In this document: positions 1-7,213 of the stretch, piece by piece
How the letters are laid out: every line of letters starts with the position of its first letter
How positions within the stretch are numbered: position 1 is the first letter of the stretch
Source: Ruminococcaceae bacterium UBA866
GTDB lineage: Bacteria > Bacillota > Clostridia > Oscillospirales > Ruminococcaceae
Length of the DNA stretch: 10,525 nucleotides
Reading direction: 5' to 3'
Assembly: GCA_002295325.1 (NCBI GenBank)
Contig: DBGA01000002.1
Location: 65,295 to 75,819, forward strand
The notes under the pieces: generated by a model
The model's input: only the letters and a program-made list of their open reading frames with translations
Database searches by the model: none
What the model was told of the DNA's origin: nothing
Made by a program: the position numbers and the translations under genes

Positions 1-647
1 ATGTTGGATATGATGAGGGTGGGCAACTTACAGAAAAAATTCGTAGAAAACCATACTCAGTATTGCTATTTGACGAGGTCGAAAAAGCTCATCCAGATGT
101 ATTTAACATTCTGCTTCAAATTTTGGAAGAGGGCGTTTTAACAGATGCACAGGGTAGAAGTGTAAATTTCAGAAACACTGTTATCATTATGACCTCTAAC
201 ATAGGTGCAAAGCTTTTAACTGAAAGAAAAAACCTTGGATTTTCGAGCGAAAGTACTGCTTTACTAGATGAGGAAAAAGATAAACAAATTGTGTTGAAGG
301 AACTTAAAAATTATTTTAAACCAGAGTTATTAAACCGTCTTGATGAGATTATCGTATTTCATAAGCTTAGTCAGGATAATATTAAGCGAATCGCTAAAAA
401 TATGCTTAACGTATTCAAAAATCGAGTAAAAACATTGAATATTGATATTGAATTTACCGATAATGCTATTTGCAAAATTGCAGAAGTAGGTTATGACCCA
501 GTATATGGCGCAAGACCACTAAGGCGTGCAATCACATCATATATAGAGGATAAATTATCTCAAAAGCTACTAGAGGGTAATATTAAGAAGACCGATAAAG
601 TTGTAATTGATGTTTTGGATTCAGAATTTTTGTTCAAAAATGCATAA
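1..647 (+). CDS. clpC: ATP-dependent Clp protease ATP-binding subunit ClpC, C-terminal part (5' truncated by the window)
   Basis: AAA+ unfoldase of the Hsp100 class that feeds substrates to the ClpP peptidase in the cytosol. The reading frame is open from base 3, and bases 1-2 fit the last two bases of a Tyr codon, so the window opens inside the GYVG pore loop of the second AAA+ module (Y-V-G-Y-D-E-G-G). Visible next are Walker B (LLFDEVEKAHPDV), sensor 1 (IIMTSN), an arginine finger in LLNRLDEI (Arg codon 336-338), sensor 2 (GARPLRRA, from 507) and the small D2 lid domain to the stop at 645-647. The tripeptide L-G-F (234-242) after TSNIGA sits where ClpC and ClpA have the ClpP-docking VGF/IGF loop, which ClpB lacks; this favours ClpC. 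214 residues are seen and the N-domain, D1 and start are outside. A terminator follows directly, so it is the last gene of its transcript. Confidence 0.93.
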   Translation, partial: VGYDEGGQLTEKIRRKPYSVLLFDEVEKAHPDVFNILLQILEEGVLTDAQGRSVNFRNTVIIMTSNIGAKLLTERKNLGFSSESTALLDEEKDKQIVLKELKNYFKPELLNRLDEIIVFHKLSQDNIKRIAKNMLNVFKNRVKTLNIDIEFTDNAICKIAEVGYDPVYGARPLRRAITSYIEDKLSQKLLEGNIKKTDKVVIDVLDSEFLFKNA

Positions 648-654
648 GAAATAT

Positions 655-688
655 ACAACGCAGATTATATTCTGCGTTGTTATTTTAT
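655..688 (+). terminator. Rho-independent terminator after clpC
   Basis: Perfect 10-bp inverted repeat, ACAACGCAGA (655-664) and TCTGCGTTGT (671-680), with a 6-nt loop TTATAT, followed by the T-rich run TATTTTAT (681-688). It begins 8 nt after the clpC stop. It separates clpC from the downstream operon, which has its own promoter about 20 nt further on. Confidence 0.88.
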
Positions 689-700
689 ACTAAAAATCTA

Positions 701-729
701 TTCACAAACACTATACGTTGTGGTATACT
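701..729 (+). promoter_or_regulatory. Sigma-A type promoter with extended -10, upstream of miaB
   Basis: A -35 element TTCACA (701-706, 5 of 6 to TTGACA) and a -10 element TATACT (724-729, 5 of 6 to TATAAT) are separated by exactly 17 bp. TGG at 721-723 supplies the TGn of an extended -10. Transcription would start near 735-737, giving a leader of about 30 nt before the miaB start. It is the only near-consensus promoter I found, so it probably drives most of the genes to the end of the window. Confidence 0.8.
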
Positions 730-764
730 ATTAGAATATATAACTATGTATAGGAGGTGCATTT

Positions 765-2195
765 TTGACAGATTGCAGAGATTGTAAAAATGTAAGTGAT
801 TCACTTGAATTTCAATATAAATATGTTGATAAAGTTAAAGCTATTTTACAAAAAAGATATAATGACAAAACAATGCTTGCCCATGTACATTCATATGGTT
901 GCCAGCAAAACGTCAGTGATGGCGAAAAAATAAAAGGTCTACTTGCAATAATGGGCTACACATTTTGTGATACCCCTGATGAAGCAGATATAGTTATATA
1001 TAACACCTGTGCTGTAAGAGAAAATGCCGAAGACAGAGTCTTTGGAAACATTGGTGAATTAAAGCACAATAAAGAGCGTAATCCCGAAATGATAATTGGA
1101 CTATGTGGTTGTATGATGCAACAAGAGCACATATCCCAAAAAATTAAGAAAAGCTACCCACAAGTTGATATCGTTTTTGGAACGCACGTTTTAACAAAGC
1201 TGCCACAGATGATATACAATACCCTAACAAGCCACAAACGTCAGTTTGATATCTCGGACAAGGATACTCAGATAATTGAAAATATCCCTGTTGTTAGGGA
1301 TAAAGCATCTGCCAAGGCAAACTTACCAATTATGTATGGCTGTAATAATTTTTGTACTTATTGCATCGTGCCTTATGTAAGGGGCAGGGAAAGAAGTCGT
1401 AAGAGTGAGGATATCATTACTGAGTTTAAGTCACTTGTGGATGAAGGCTTTAAGGAAATTACCCTACTTGGACAAAACGTAAATTCTTATGGAAAAGGGT
1501 TAGAGGAGGATATTAACTTTTCTAAACTACTAAGAACACTTAACGAAATTGAGGGCGAGTTTAGAATACGTTTTATGTCATCTCACCCCAAAGATGCAAC
1601 CTTTGAGCTAATTGATGCAATTGCTGATTGTGACAAGGTATGCAAACACTTTCACCTACCAATTCAAAGCGGAAGTAATAGAGTGCTTTCTCTGATGAAT
1701 AGAAAATATACAACCGAGAATTACCAAAAACTAATTGAGTATGCAAGAAAACGTATACCTGATATTGCCTTTACAAGTGATATCATAGTTGGTTTTCCCT
1801 CAGAAACAAGAGAAGATTTCAATGAAACACTAAGAACGATTAAAGAAGTGCGATTTGATTCCGTTTTCTCATTTATCTATTCAAAAAGAGTGGGCACAGC
1901 GGCTGCTGATATGGAGGATTTAACATCAATAGATGAAAAATCAGAATTCTTTCAGGAATTACTTGCTGCTCAAAAAGAAATTGGCAGGGAAAAATATCAA
2001 AGCTGTGTTGGCAAGAGTTATCAAGTCTTAGTGGATGGAGAGGGCAGGTCAGGCTCAGAATATTTAACGGGCAGAACTGATGGCTATATGATTGTTGACT
2101 TTAAGGGCGATAAAAGTCTAATTGGGCAGTTTGTTACTGTTAAAGTGACGAATTCACTCGGTTGGGCATTACAAGGCGAAATTATTAATAATTAA
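765..2195 (+). CDS. miaB: tRNA-2-methylthio-N6-dimethylallyladenosine synthase MiaB
   Basis: Radical-SAM methylthiotransferase that converts i6A37 to ms2i6A37 in tRNAs reading codons starting with U, the step after MiaA. The 476-residue protein shows the family order: an N-terminal UPF0004 domain with three cluster cysteines (C46 in SYGCQQN, C82 in NTCAVRE, C116 in CGCMMQ), a radical-SAM domain whose CxxxCxxC motif is C193/C197/C200 (YGCNNFCTYC), and a C-terminal TRAM RNA-binding domain (about 405-472, ending in the typical GWALQGE). Both clusters should be [4Fe-4S]. The start is TTG at 765, set by AGGAGGTG (752-759) 5 nt upstream. An N-terminal extension of about 40 residues precedes the catalytic part, as in Bacillus MiaB; it contains an extra CxxC (C4, C7) of unknown meaning. 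First gene after the 701-729 promoter. MiaB is preferred over MtaB/RimO because of the SYGCQQN and NTCAVRENA signatures and the miaA-containing context. Confidence 0.96.
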   Translation: MTDCRDCKNVSDSLEFQYKYVDKVKAILQKRYNDKTMLAHVHSYGCQQNVSDGEKIKGLLAIMGYTFCDTPDEADIVIYNTCAVRENAEDRVFGNIGELKHNKERNPEMIIGLCGCMMQQEHISQKIKKSYPQVDIVFGTHVLTKLPQMIYNTLTSHKRQFDISDKDTQIIENIPVVRDKASAKANLPIMYGCNNFCTYCIVPYVRGRERSRKSEDIITEFKSLVDEGFKEITLLGQNVNSYGKGLEEDINFSKLLRTLNEIEGEFRIRFMSSHPKDATFELIDAIADCDKVCKHFHLPIQSGSNRVLSLMNRKYTTENYQKLIEYARKRIPDIAFTSDIIVGFPSETREDFNETLRTIKEVRFDSVFSFIYSKRVGTAAADMEDLTSIDEKSEFFQELLAAQKEIGREKYQSCVGKSYQVLVDGEGRSGSEYLTGRTDGYMIVDFKGDKSLIGQFVTVKVTNSLGWALQGEIINN

Positions 2196-2211
2196 TTGGA
2201 GGAAATATAAA

Positions 2212-2625
2212 ATGGATATCATTAAAATGACAAGAGAGCTTGGAAAAGCTATACAACAAAGCGCAGAGTACAAAAGAATGGAAGCATCAAAGAATGCAAA
2301 TGACAATGATATAGAGCTTCAAAACCAAATTGAAGAGTTCAACCTAATCAGAATGCAACTTTCAACTGCTATGCAAGCAGAGCCTAAGGACGACGAGGCT
2401 GTTGCAAAATATGACGCTCAATTAAAAGAGATTTACACAAAGGTTATGGGAAACAAAAATATGCTTGAATTCAACGATGCAAAACAAGAAATTGACAAGA
2501 TGATGAATGGTATTACTAACATTCTTATGATGTCTGTAAATGGTGAAGATCCAGAAACTTGCGACGTTGAGCCTGAGGGTTCATCATGTGGCGGTAGCTG
2601 TTCAAGCTGCTCTGGCTGTCACTAA
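2212..2625 (+). CDS. YlbF/YmcA (Ric) family regulator-like protein with a cysteine-rich C-terminal tail
   Basis: 137 residues, predicted largely alpha-helical from sequence (about 1-110), resembling the YlbF/YmcA family (Com_YlbF). In Bacillus subtilis the paralogues YmcA (RicA) and YlbF (RicF) form a complex with YaaT (RicT) that binds Fe-S clusters and influences RNase Y-dependent mRNA processing, competence, sporulation and biofilm formation; ymcA lies directly behind miaB (ymcB) there, as here. The C-terminus carries five cysteines, C117, C126, C130, C133 and C136, the last four as CxxxCxxCxxC just before the terminal His, which looks like a metal or Fe-S ligand set. The start is ATG 2212 with GGAGG at 2198-2202, 16 nt after the miaB stop, so the two are co-transcribed. 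Which paralogue it is cannot be decided from sequence alone, so no symbol is given. Family call is good; the cluster-binding role is inferred. Confidence 0.8.
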   Translation: MDIIKMTRELGKAIQQSAEYKRMEASKNANDNDIELQNQIEEFNLIRMQLSTAMQAEPKDDEAVAKYDAQLKEIYTKVMGNKNMLEFNDAKQEIDKMMNGITNILMMSVNGEDPETCDVEPEGSSCGGSCSSCSGCH

Positions 2626-2663
2626 GCTGTAAATTCACCACAACGGTAATAGTAAATTAATTT

Positions 2664-2669
2664 GGAGGT
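2664..2669 (+). promoter_or_regulatory. Ribosome binding site that decides the mutS start
   Basis: GGAGGT lies 7 nt before the TTG at 2677. The upstream in-frame TTG at 2662 overlaps this Shine-Dalgarno sequence and has no site of its own, so translation should start at 2677. Confidence 0.8.
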
Positions 2670-2676
2670 ATCTACA

Positions 2677-5280
2677 TTGGAAAGTCTTTCACCTATGATG
2701 CAACAATATTTTGACATAAAAGCTCAAAACGAGGATTGTGTGCTGTTTTTTAGGCTTGGTGATTTTTATGAAATGTTTTTTGATGATGCAGTTAACATTT
2801 CAAAGGTACTGGAGCTCACTTTAACAGGACGTGATTGCGGAATGGCTGAAAGAGCTCCAATGTGTGGTATCCCATATCACGCAAGTGAAAGTTATATTAA
2901 ACGTCTTATTGACAAAGGCTACAAGGTGGCAATTTGTGAGCAAATGGAAGACCCAGCAACTACCAAAGGCATTGTCAAACGAGGAGTTGTAAGGATTGTC
3001 ACTCCTGGAACTGTAATAGAAAATAATCTCTTAAACGAAGAGAAGAACAACTATATCGCATCAGTAATCGTAGAGGGTAAATCCTTTGCAATATGCTTTG
3101 CGGATATATCAACAGGAGATGTTTATCTAACCGAGCAAAAGTCTTCGAGTATATCAGTAGATGTAATAAACGAATTGTCAAAATTCACACCATCAGAAAT
3201 TTTATTTAACGACCAGTTAGTTACTCACAAGGAAATTGGTGAGTTTATAAAGAATAAGCTATCCTGCATTTGTGATGTATACGACGAGGACGAGCTTGAA
3301 TACAACAAATGTTTAACTACCGCGATATCACACTTTAAGGGTAAGTCCTTAGAGGAAATTGGCATTGCTAATATGCCACTTGCAATTAAAGCAATTGGTG
3401 GTTTAATTAACTATGTAAATAAGACTCAAAAAGACGGTGCGTTAAGAATTGTAACTGTTAATCTGTATAATCAAAGTCAATATATGAATATTGACTTGAC
3501 TGCAAGACGAAATCTTGAAATTACAGAAACAATGCGTGCAAAAGAAAAACGTGGAACGCTTTTATGGGTTATCGATAAAACAAAAACAGCAATGGGAAAG
3601 AGATATATTAGAAAGTCACTTGAACAACCCCTTTTAAATTTGACAGAAATTACTAGACGTCAAACTGCAATCACTGAGCTGGTTGAGGATAGCCAAATGA
3701 GAAGTGAGTTAGGCTTTGCACTATCCAATGTCTACGATTTAGAAAGATTAATGACGAGGGTAATATACGGTTCAGTTAGCCCAAGGGACGTAAGAGGGTT
3801 GTCATTTACAATCTCTAATCTTCCTAAAATCAAAGATATAACAAGTGGTTTTAAGTGTCAATACCTATCAGATATAAATTCGAGTATAAACATACTACAA
3901 GAAGTGCATAATCTAATTGAAAATTCAATTGTGGACGAGCCTCCTATTAGCTTAAAAGATGGTGGGGTTATCAAAACAGGATTTAACGATGAACTCGATG
4001 AGTACAGAAATCTATGTGGAGACGCAAAAGGGTTTATTGCACAAATTGAGGAAAGTGAAAAAGTTGCAACTGGAATTAACAAGCTCAAAATTGGCTATAA
4101 TAGGGTATTTGGATACTATATTGAGGTTACAAAATCTAATTTAGAGCAGGTTCCAGATACATATATTAGAAAACAAACTTTGGCTAATTGTGAACGATAC
4201 ATAACCCAAGAGCTAAAAGATTTAGAGGCAAAAGTACTTTCTGCAAATGATAAAATTTTAGCAATTGAGGCTGAAATTTTTGATGAAGTAAGAAAATTCA
4301 TTGCTTCAAAAATAGATATTATTCAGTCAACTGCAAGTGCTTTAGCAAAGCTCGATTTTATTTTATCGCTTGCAAATGTGGCTGTTGAGAATAACTATGT
4401 TTGTCCAACTATTACATTAGACGGCGCAATCAACATAACAGACGGCAGACATCCTGTGGTTGAAAAGGTGCTAAAGGATTCCATGTTTGTGCCTAATGAT
4501 ACAAAGCTTGACGCAAAAGACAACAAAATGCTAATTATTACAGGCCCTAATATGGCTGGTAAATCCACATATATGAGACAGGTTGCAATTACTACAATCA
4601 TGGCTCAAATTGGAAGCTTCGTTCCAGCTTTAAGTGCAACAATCAGCATCTGTGACAAGATTTTCACCCGAGTTGGTGCATCTGATGACCTTTCTCTGGG
4701 TCAATCCACATTTATGGTCGAAATGAGCGAGGTGGCATATATTCTCGCAAATGCAACGCCGAACAGTCTTGTAATCCTTGATGAAATTGGTAGGGGAACG
4801 TCAACTTTTGATGGTATGAGCATTGCAAAAGCAGTGGTTTCATACATTGTTAAAACTAAAAAACTTGGTTGCAAAACCTTATTTGCTACACATTACCACG
4901 AGCTTACTTCTATGGAAAATGAGTTGGACGGAGTGAAAAATTACAACATTGCAGTAAAAAAACGTGGTGACGATATTACCTTTTTACGCAAAATTATTCG
5001 TGGTGGAGCAGATGACAGCTATGGTATTGAGGTCGCTAAACTTGCAGGAGTACCACTTTGTGTGGTTGAGGACGCTAAGAGAATTTTAGCAGAATTAGAA
5101 TCTACAAAATATGCACCTATGACCAAAACTGAAATACCATGCGAAGACGAGTTTTTACAGGTGAGTTTTGCACAAAATCAATCTGACCTTGTTCGAGAAA
5201 AACTTGAAATGCTACAAGTAGATACGCTTACTCCTATTGAAGCATTGAATACTTTATATGAGCTAAAAAAATTACTATAG
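2677..5280 (+). CDS. mutS: DNA mismatch repair protein MutS
   Basis: Mismatch-sensing ATPase that clamps onto base-base mismatches and small loops and recruits MutL. With the TTG start at 2677 it has 867 residues, normal for MutS1. The N-terminal domain has the Phe-x-Glu mismatch reader in GDFYEMF (F30, E32). Connector, lever and clamp domains follow, then the ABC-type ATPase with Walker A GPNMAGKST (623-631), Walker B LVILDEIGRGTSTFDG (D702, E703) and the ATHYHEL switch motif. Near the C-terminus Q-V-S-F-A (828-832) occupies the place of the beta-clamp binding peptide known in B. subtilis MutS (QLSFF), and the C-terminal helix LTPIEALNTLYELKKLL is typical. A longer reading from TTG 2662 (872 residues) is possible but would start inside the ribosome binding site. 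It lies 51 nt after the ylbF-like gene; that gap holds no recognisable element beyond the RBS. It ends 16 nt before mutL, so mismatch repair is made from one transcript. Confidence 0.97.
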   Translation: MESLSPMMQQYFDIKAQNEDCVLFFRLGDFYEMFFDDAVNISKVLELTLTGRDCGMAERAPMCGIPYHASESYIKRLIDKGYKVAICEQMEDPATTKGIVKRGVVRIVTPGTVIENNLLNEEKNNYIASVIVEGKSFAICFADISTGDVYLTEQKSSSISVDVINELSKFTPSEILFNDQLVTHKEIGEFIKNKLSCICDVYDEDELEYNKCLTTAISHFKGKSLEEIGIANMPLAIKAIGGLINYVNKTQKDGALRIVTVNLYNQSQYMNIDLTARRNLEITETMRAKEKRGTLLWVIDKTKTAMGKRYIRKSLEQPLLNLTEITRRQTAITELVEDSQMRSELGFALSNVYDLERLMTRVIYGSVSPRDVRGLSFTISNLPKIKDITSGFKCQYLSDINSSINILQEVHNLIENSIVDEPPISLKDGGVIKTGFNDELDEYRNLCGDAKGFIAQIEESEKVATGINKLKIGYNRVFGYYIEVTKSNLEQVPDTYIRKQTLANCERYITQELKDLEAKVLSANDKILAIEAEIFDEVRKFIASKIDIIQSTASALAKLDFILSLANVAVENNYVCPTITLDGAINITDGRHPVVEKVLKDSMFVPNDTKLDAKDNKMLIITGPNMAGKSTYMRQVAITTIMAQIGSFVPALSATISICDKIFTRVGASDDLSLGQSTFMVEMSEVAYILANATPNSLVILDEIGRGTSTFDGMSIAKAVVSYIVKTKKLGCKTLFATHYHELTSMENELDGVKNYNIAVKKRGDDITFLRKIIRGGADDSYGIEVAKLAGVPLCVVEDAKRILAELESTKYAPMTKTEIPCEDEFLQVSFAQNQSDLVREKLEMLQVDTLTPIEALNTLYELKKLL

Positions 5281-5296
5281 AATTGAGGGATAGAAT

Positions 5297-7204
5297 GTGG
5301 GAAAAATTAATGTTTTAGGAAAGAATGTTTCAGAGCTGATTGCTGCTGGTGAAGTGATTGAGCGTCCCGCATCTATAGTAAAAGAGCTTTTAGAGAATTC
5401 AATTGATGCAAATTCCTCTGCAATTACAGTTGAAATAAAGCGTGGCGGAATTAGCTATATTCGTATCACTGATAACGGTTATGGAATGATAAAAGATGAT
5501 GTCGAAGTTGCTTTTTTACGTCATGCAACGAGTAAAATAAAAGAGTCAGATGACCTTGATCACATTTCAACATTAGGGTTTCGTGGTGAGGCATTGGCTT
5601 CTATTGCGGCAGTTTCCCGTGTTGAAATGACTTCTAAAACATCAGATATGCAGTTTGGTACAAAGATTAGTCTTGAGGGTGGCGATATTCTTGACATTGA
5701 CGAGGTTGGTTGCCCAACTGGAACAACCATTATTGTGCGAGATTTATTTTTCAATGTACCTGCTAGACTAAAGTTCCTAAAAAGGGATGCCTCAGAAGCA
5801 AATTCGATCAGTGGAATTATAGATAAAATTGCCCTTTCCCACCCGGAAATCTCGTTTAAATTAATCAGTGACAATAAGATTAAAACGCATACCCCAGGTA
5901 ACGGTGATTTGCTTTCAGCAATTCATGCGGTTTTTGGAAAAGAGGTTTCTTCAGCGCTCATTCCTGTTCAATATGAGCTGAATGGAATTTCTGTTAATGG
6001 CTATATTTCTAATACAAGTGCGACCAGAACCAATCGTGCAATGCAGCATTTCTTTGTAAATTCAAGATATGTTAAGTCAAAAACTTGTATGGTAGCACTG
6101 GAAGAAGGATATAAAAATTCCGTTATGATAGGGAGATATCCATTTTGCGTATTAGATGTAACTGTACCTGTGAATACCGTTGACGTTAATGTGCATCCTG
6201 CAAAAATTGAGGTGCGTTTTGTGAATGAGAGGGTTGTATTTGATGCAATTTATTTTGCTGTAAAATCCACCTTATCAAGTGACGATATACTAAAAACATC
6301 AAGTGAACCAAAAAAAAACACTCAGATTAGAAACTTGCTTTCTACTTTCAAATCACAGGAAAGTGAGCAGACAAACATAGAAACAGTGTGGGAAGACGAA
6401 CCAGTCAAAGCGGATGTTCCTTCGCCATATAAGGACAACTTTGTTTTTTCAAACTCAATCAAAACTTCATTTTCATCCAATGAGGCTGAATATAAAGTTG
6501 AAAAAACTGTTGAGCATAATGAGTTTAACTATATTAAGCCACAGAATTTAATAAAAAACGAGGAAAATATCGTTGTAGACATTGATACAGGCGAAATTAT
6601 TGAAGAAAATCCAGTGAAAAAATCTTTGCAAAATATGCCTTTTGTAAGGGTGATTGGCGAGCTTTTTAAAACCTATGTTTTGTTTGAAATGGAGGACAAC
6701 TTCCTCCTATTAGATAAACATGCTGCACACGAAAGAATTATCTTTGAAAAACTTAAAACTTCTGTTTTGGTAGACGATAGACAGATATTGCTAAAACCTA
6801 TCATTATTGCTGTTTCAACTGAAGAAATGCAAGCATTAAATGACAATGTTGAAATGATTGAAAAACTTGGCTTTTTATTTGATGAATTTGGCAACAACTC
6901 CGTAATTGTCAGGGAAGTACCTCTTGTACTCTCTAGCTACAATATATCTAATATTTTCTTGGATATTGCAAACAAATTGATTGAAAATAGGCGTAATGTA
7001 ACAAGCGATATTTTTGAGCATTTACTGCATTCCATCGCCTGTCGTTCAGCAGTTAAGGCAAATGATACAAATTCCATTGAAGATCTGACTGAACTTTTAA
7101 AACAAGTTTATGCAGATGATGAAATAAGACATTGCCCACATGGCAGACCTGTTGTAGTCGCTATGAGTAAGAGTGAGATTGAGAAAAACCTTGGAAGGAT
7201 TTAA
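5297..7204 (+). CDS. mutL: DNA mismatch repair protein MutL (endonuclease type)
   Basis: MutS partner and nicking endonuclease of mismatch repair, 635 residues. The N-terminal GHKL ATPase shows VKELLENSIDA (catalytic E30, Mg-binding N34), ITDNGYGM (D59) and LGFRGEAL (93-100). A weakly conserved linker (about 335-440) joins it to the C-terminal dimerisation/nuclease domain, which carries the metal site DKHAAHERIIFE (473-484, the DxHAxxExxxxE motif), ACR (581-583) and CPHGRP (613-618). These motifs mark the latent endonuclease found in organisms without MutH. Q-I-L-L-K-P (496-501) fits the QxxLxP beta-clamp contact of B. subtilis MutL (QEMIVP). The start is GTG 5297 with GAGGG (5285-5289) 7 nt upstream; the ATG at 5295 is out of frame and soon closes. 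An A9 run at 6310-6318 in the linker could cause slippage. miaA begins 9 nt after the stop. Confidence 0.97.
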   Translation: MGKINVLGKNVSELIAAGEVIERPASIVKELLENSIDANSSAITVEIKRGGISYIRITDNGYGMIKDDVEVAFLRHATSKIKESDDLDHISTLGFRGEALASIAAVSRVEMTSKTSDMQFGTKISLEGGDILDIDEVGCPTGTTIIVRDLFFNVPARLKFLKRDASEANSISGIIDKIALSHPEISFKLISDNKIKTHTPGNGDLLSAIHAVFGKEVSSALIPVQYELNGISVNGYISNTSATRTNRAMQHFFVNSRYVKSKTCMVALEEGYKNSVMIGRYPFCVLDVTVPVNTVDVNVHPAKIEVRFVNERVVFDAIYFAVKSTLSSDDILKTSSEPKKNTQIRNLLSTFKSQESEQTNIETVWEDEPVKADVPSPYKDNFVFSNSIKTSFSSNEAEYKVEKTVEHNEFNYIKPQNLIKNEENIVVDIDTGEIIEENPVKKSLQNMPFVRVIGELFKTYVLFEMEDNFLLLDKHAAHERIIFEKLKTSVLVDDRQILLKPIIIAVSTEEMQALNDNVEMIEKLGFLFDEFGNNSVIVREVPLVLSSYNISNIFLDIANKLIENRRNVTSDIFEHLLHSIACRSAVKANDTNSIEDLTELLKQVYADDEIRHCPHGRPVVVAMSKSEIEKNLGRI

Positions 7205-7213
7205 TACAAGCGA

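Noticed and set aside
1..647. ClpB instead of ClpC for the first gene
   Set aside because: The L-G-F tripeptide after sensor 1 matches the ClpP-docking loop, which ClpB does not have, and the C-terminal part follows ClpC closely.
2626..2676. Possible promoter or terminator in the gap before mutS
   Set aside because: The 51 nt show no hairpin with a T run and no -35/-10 pair; a 7-nt repeat GTAAATT (2629-2635, 2652-2658) is too short to weigh.
5560..5874. Minus-strand open frame of 104 codons opposite mutL, and similar shorter ones opposite mutS, miaA and the HlyD-like gene
   Set aside because: They lie wholly within strongly conserved coding sequence on the other strand, have no ribosome binding site that I can see and give no recognisable protein.
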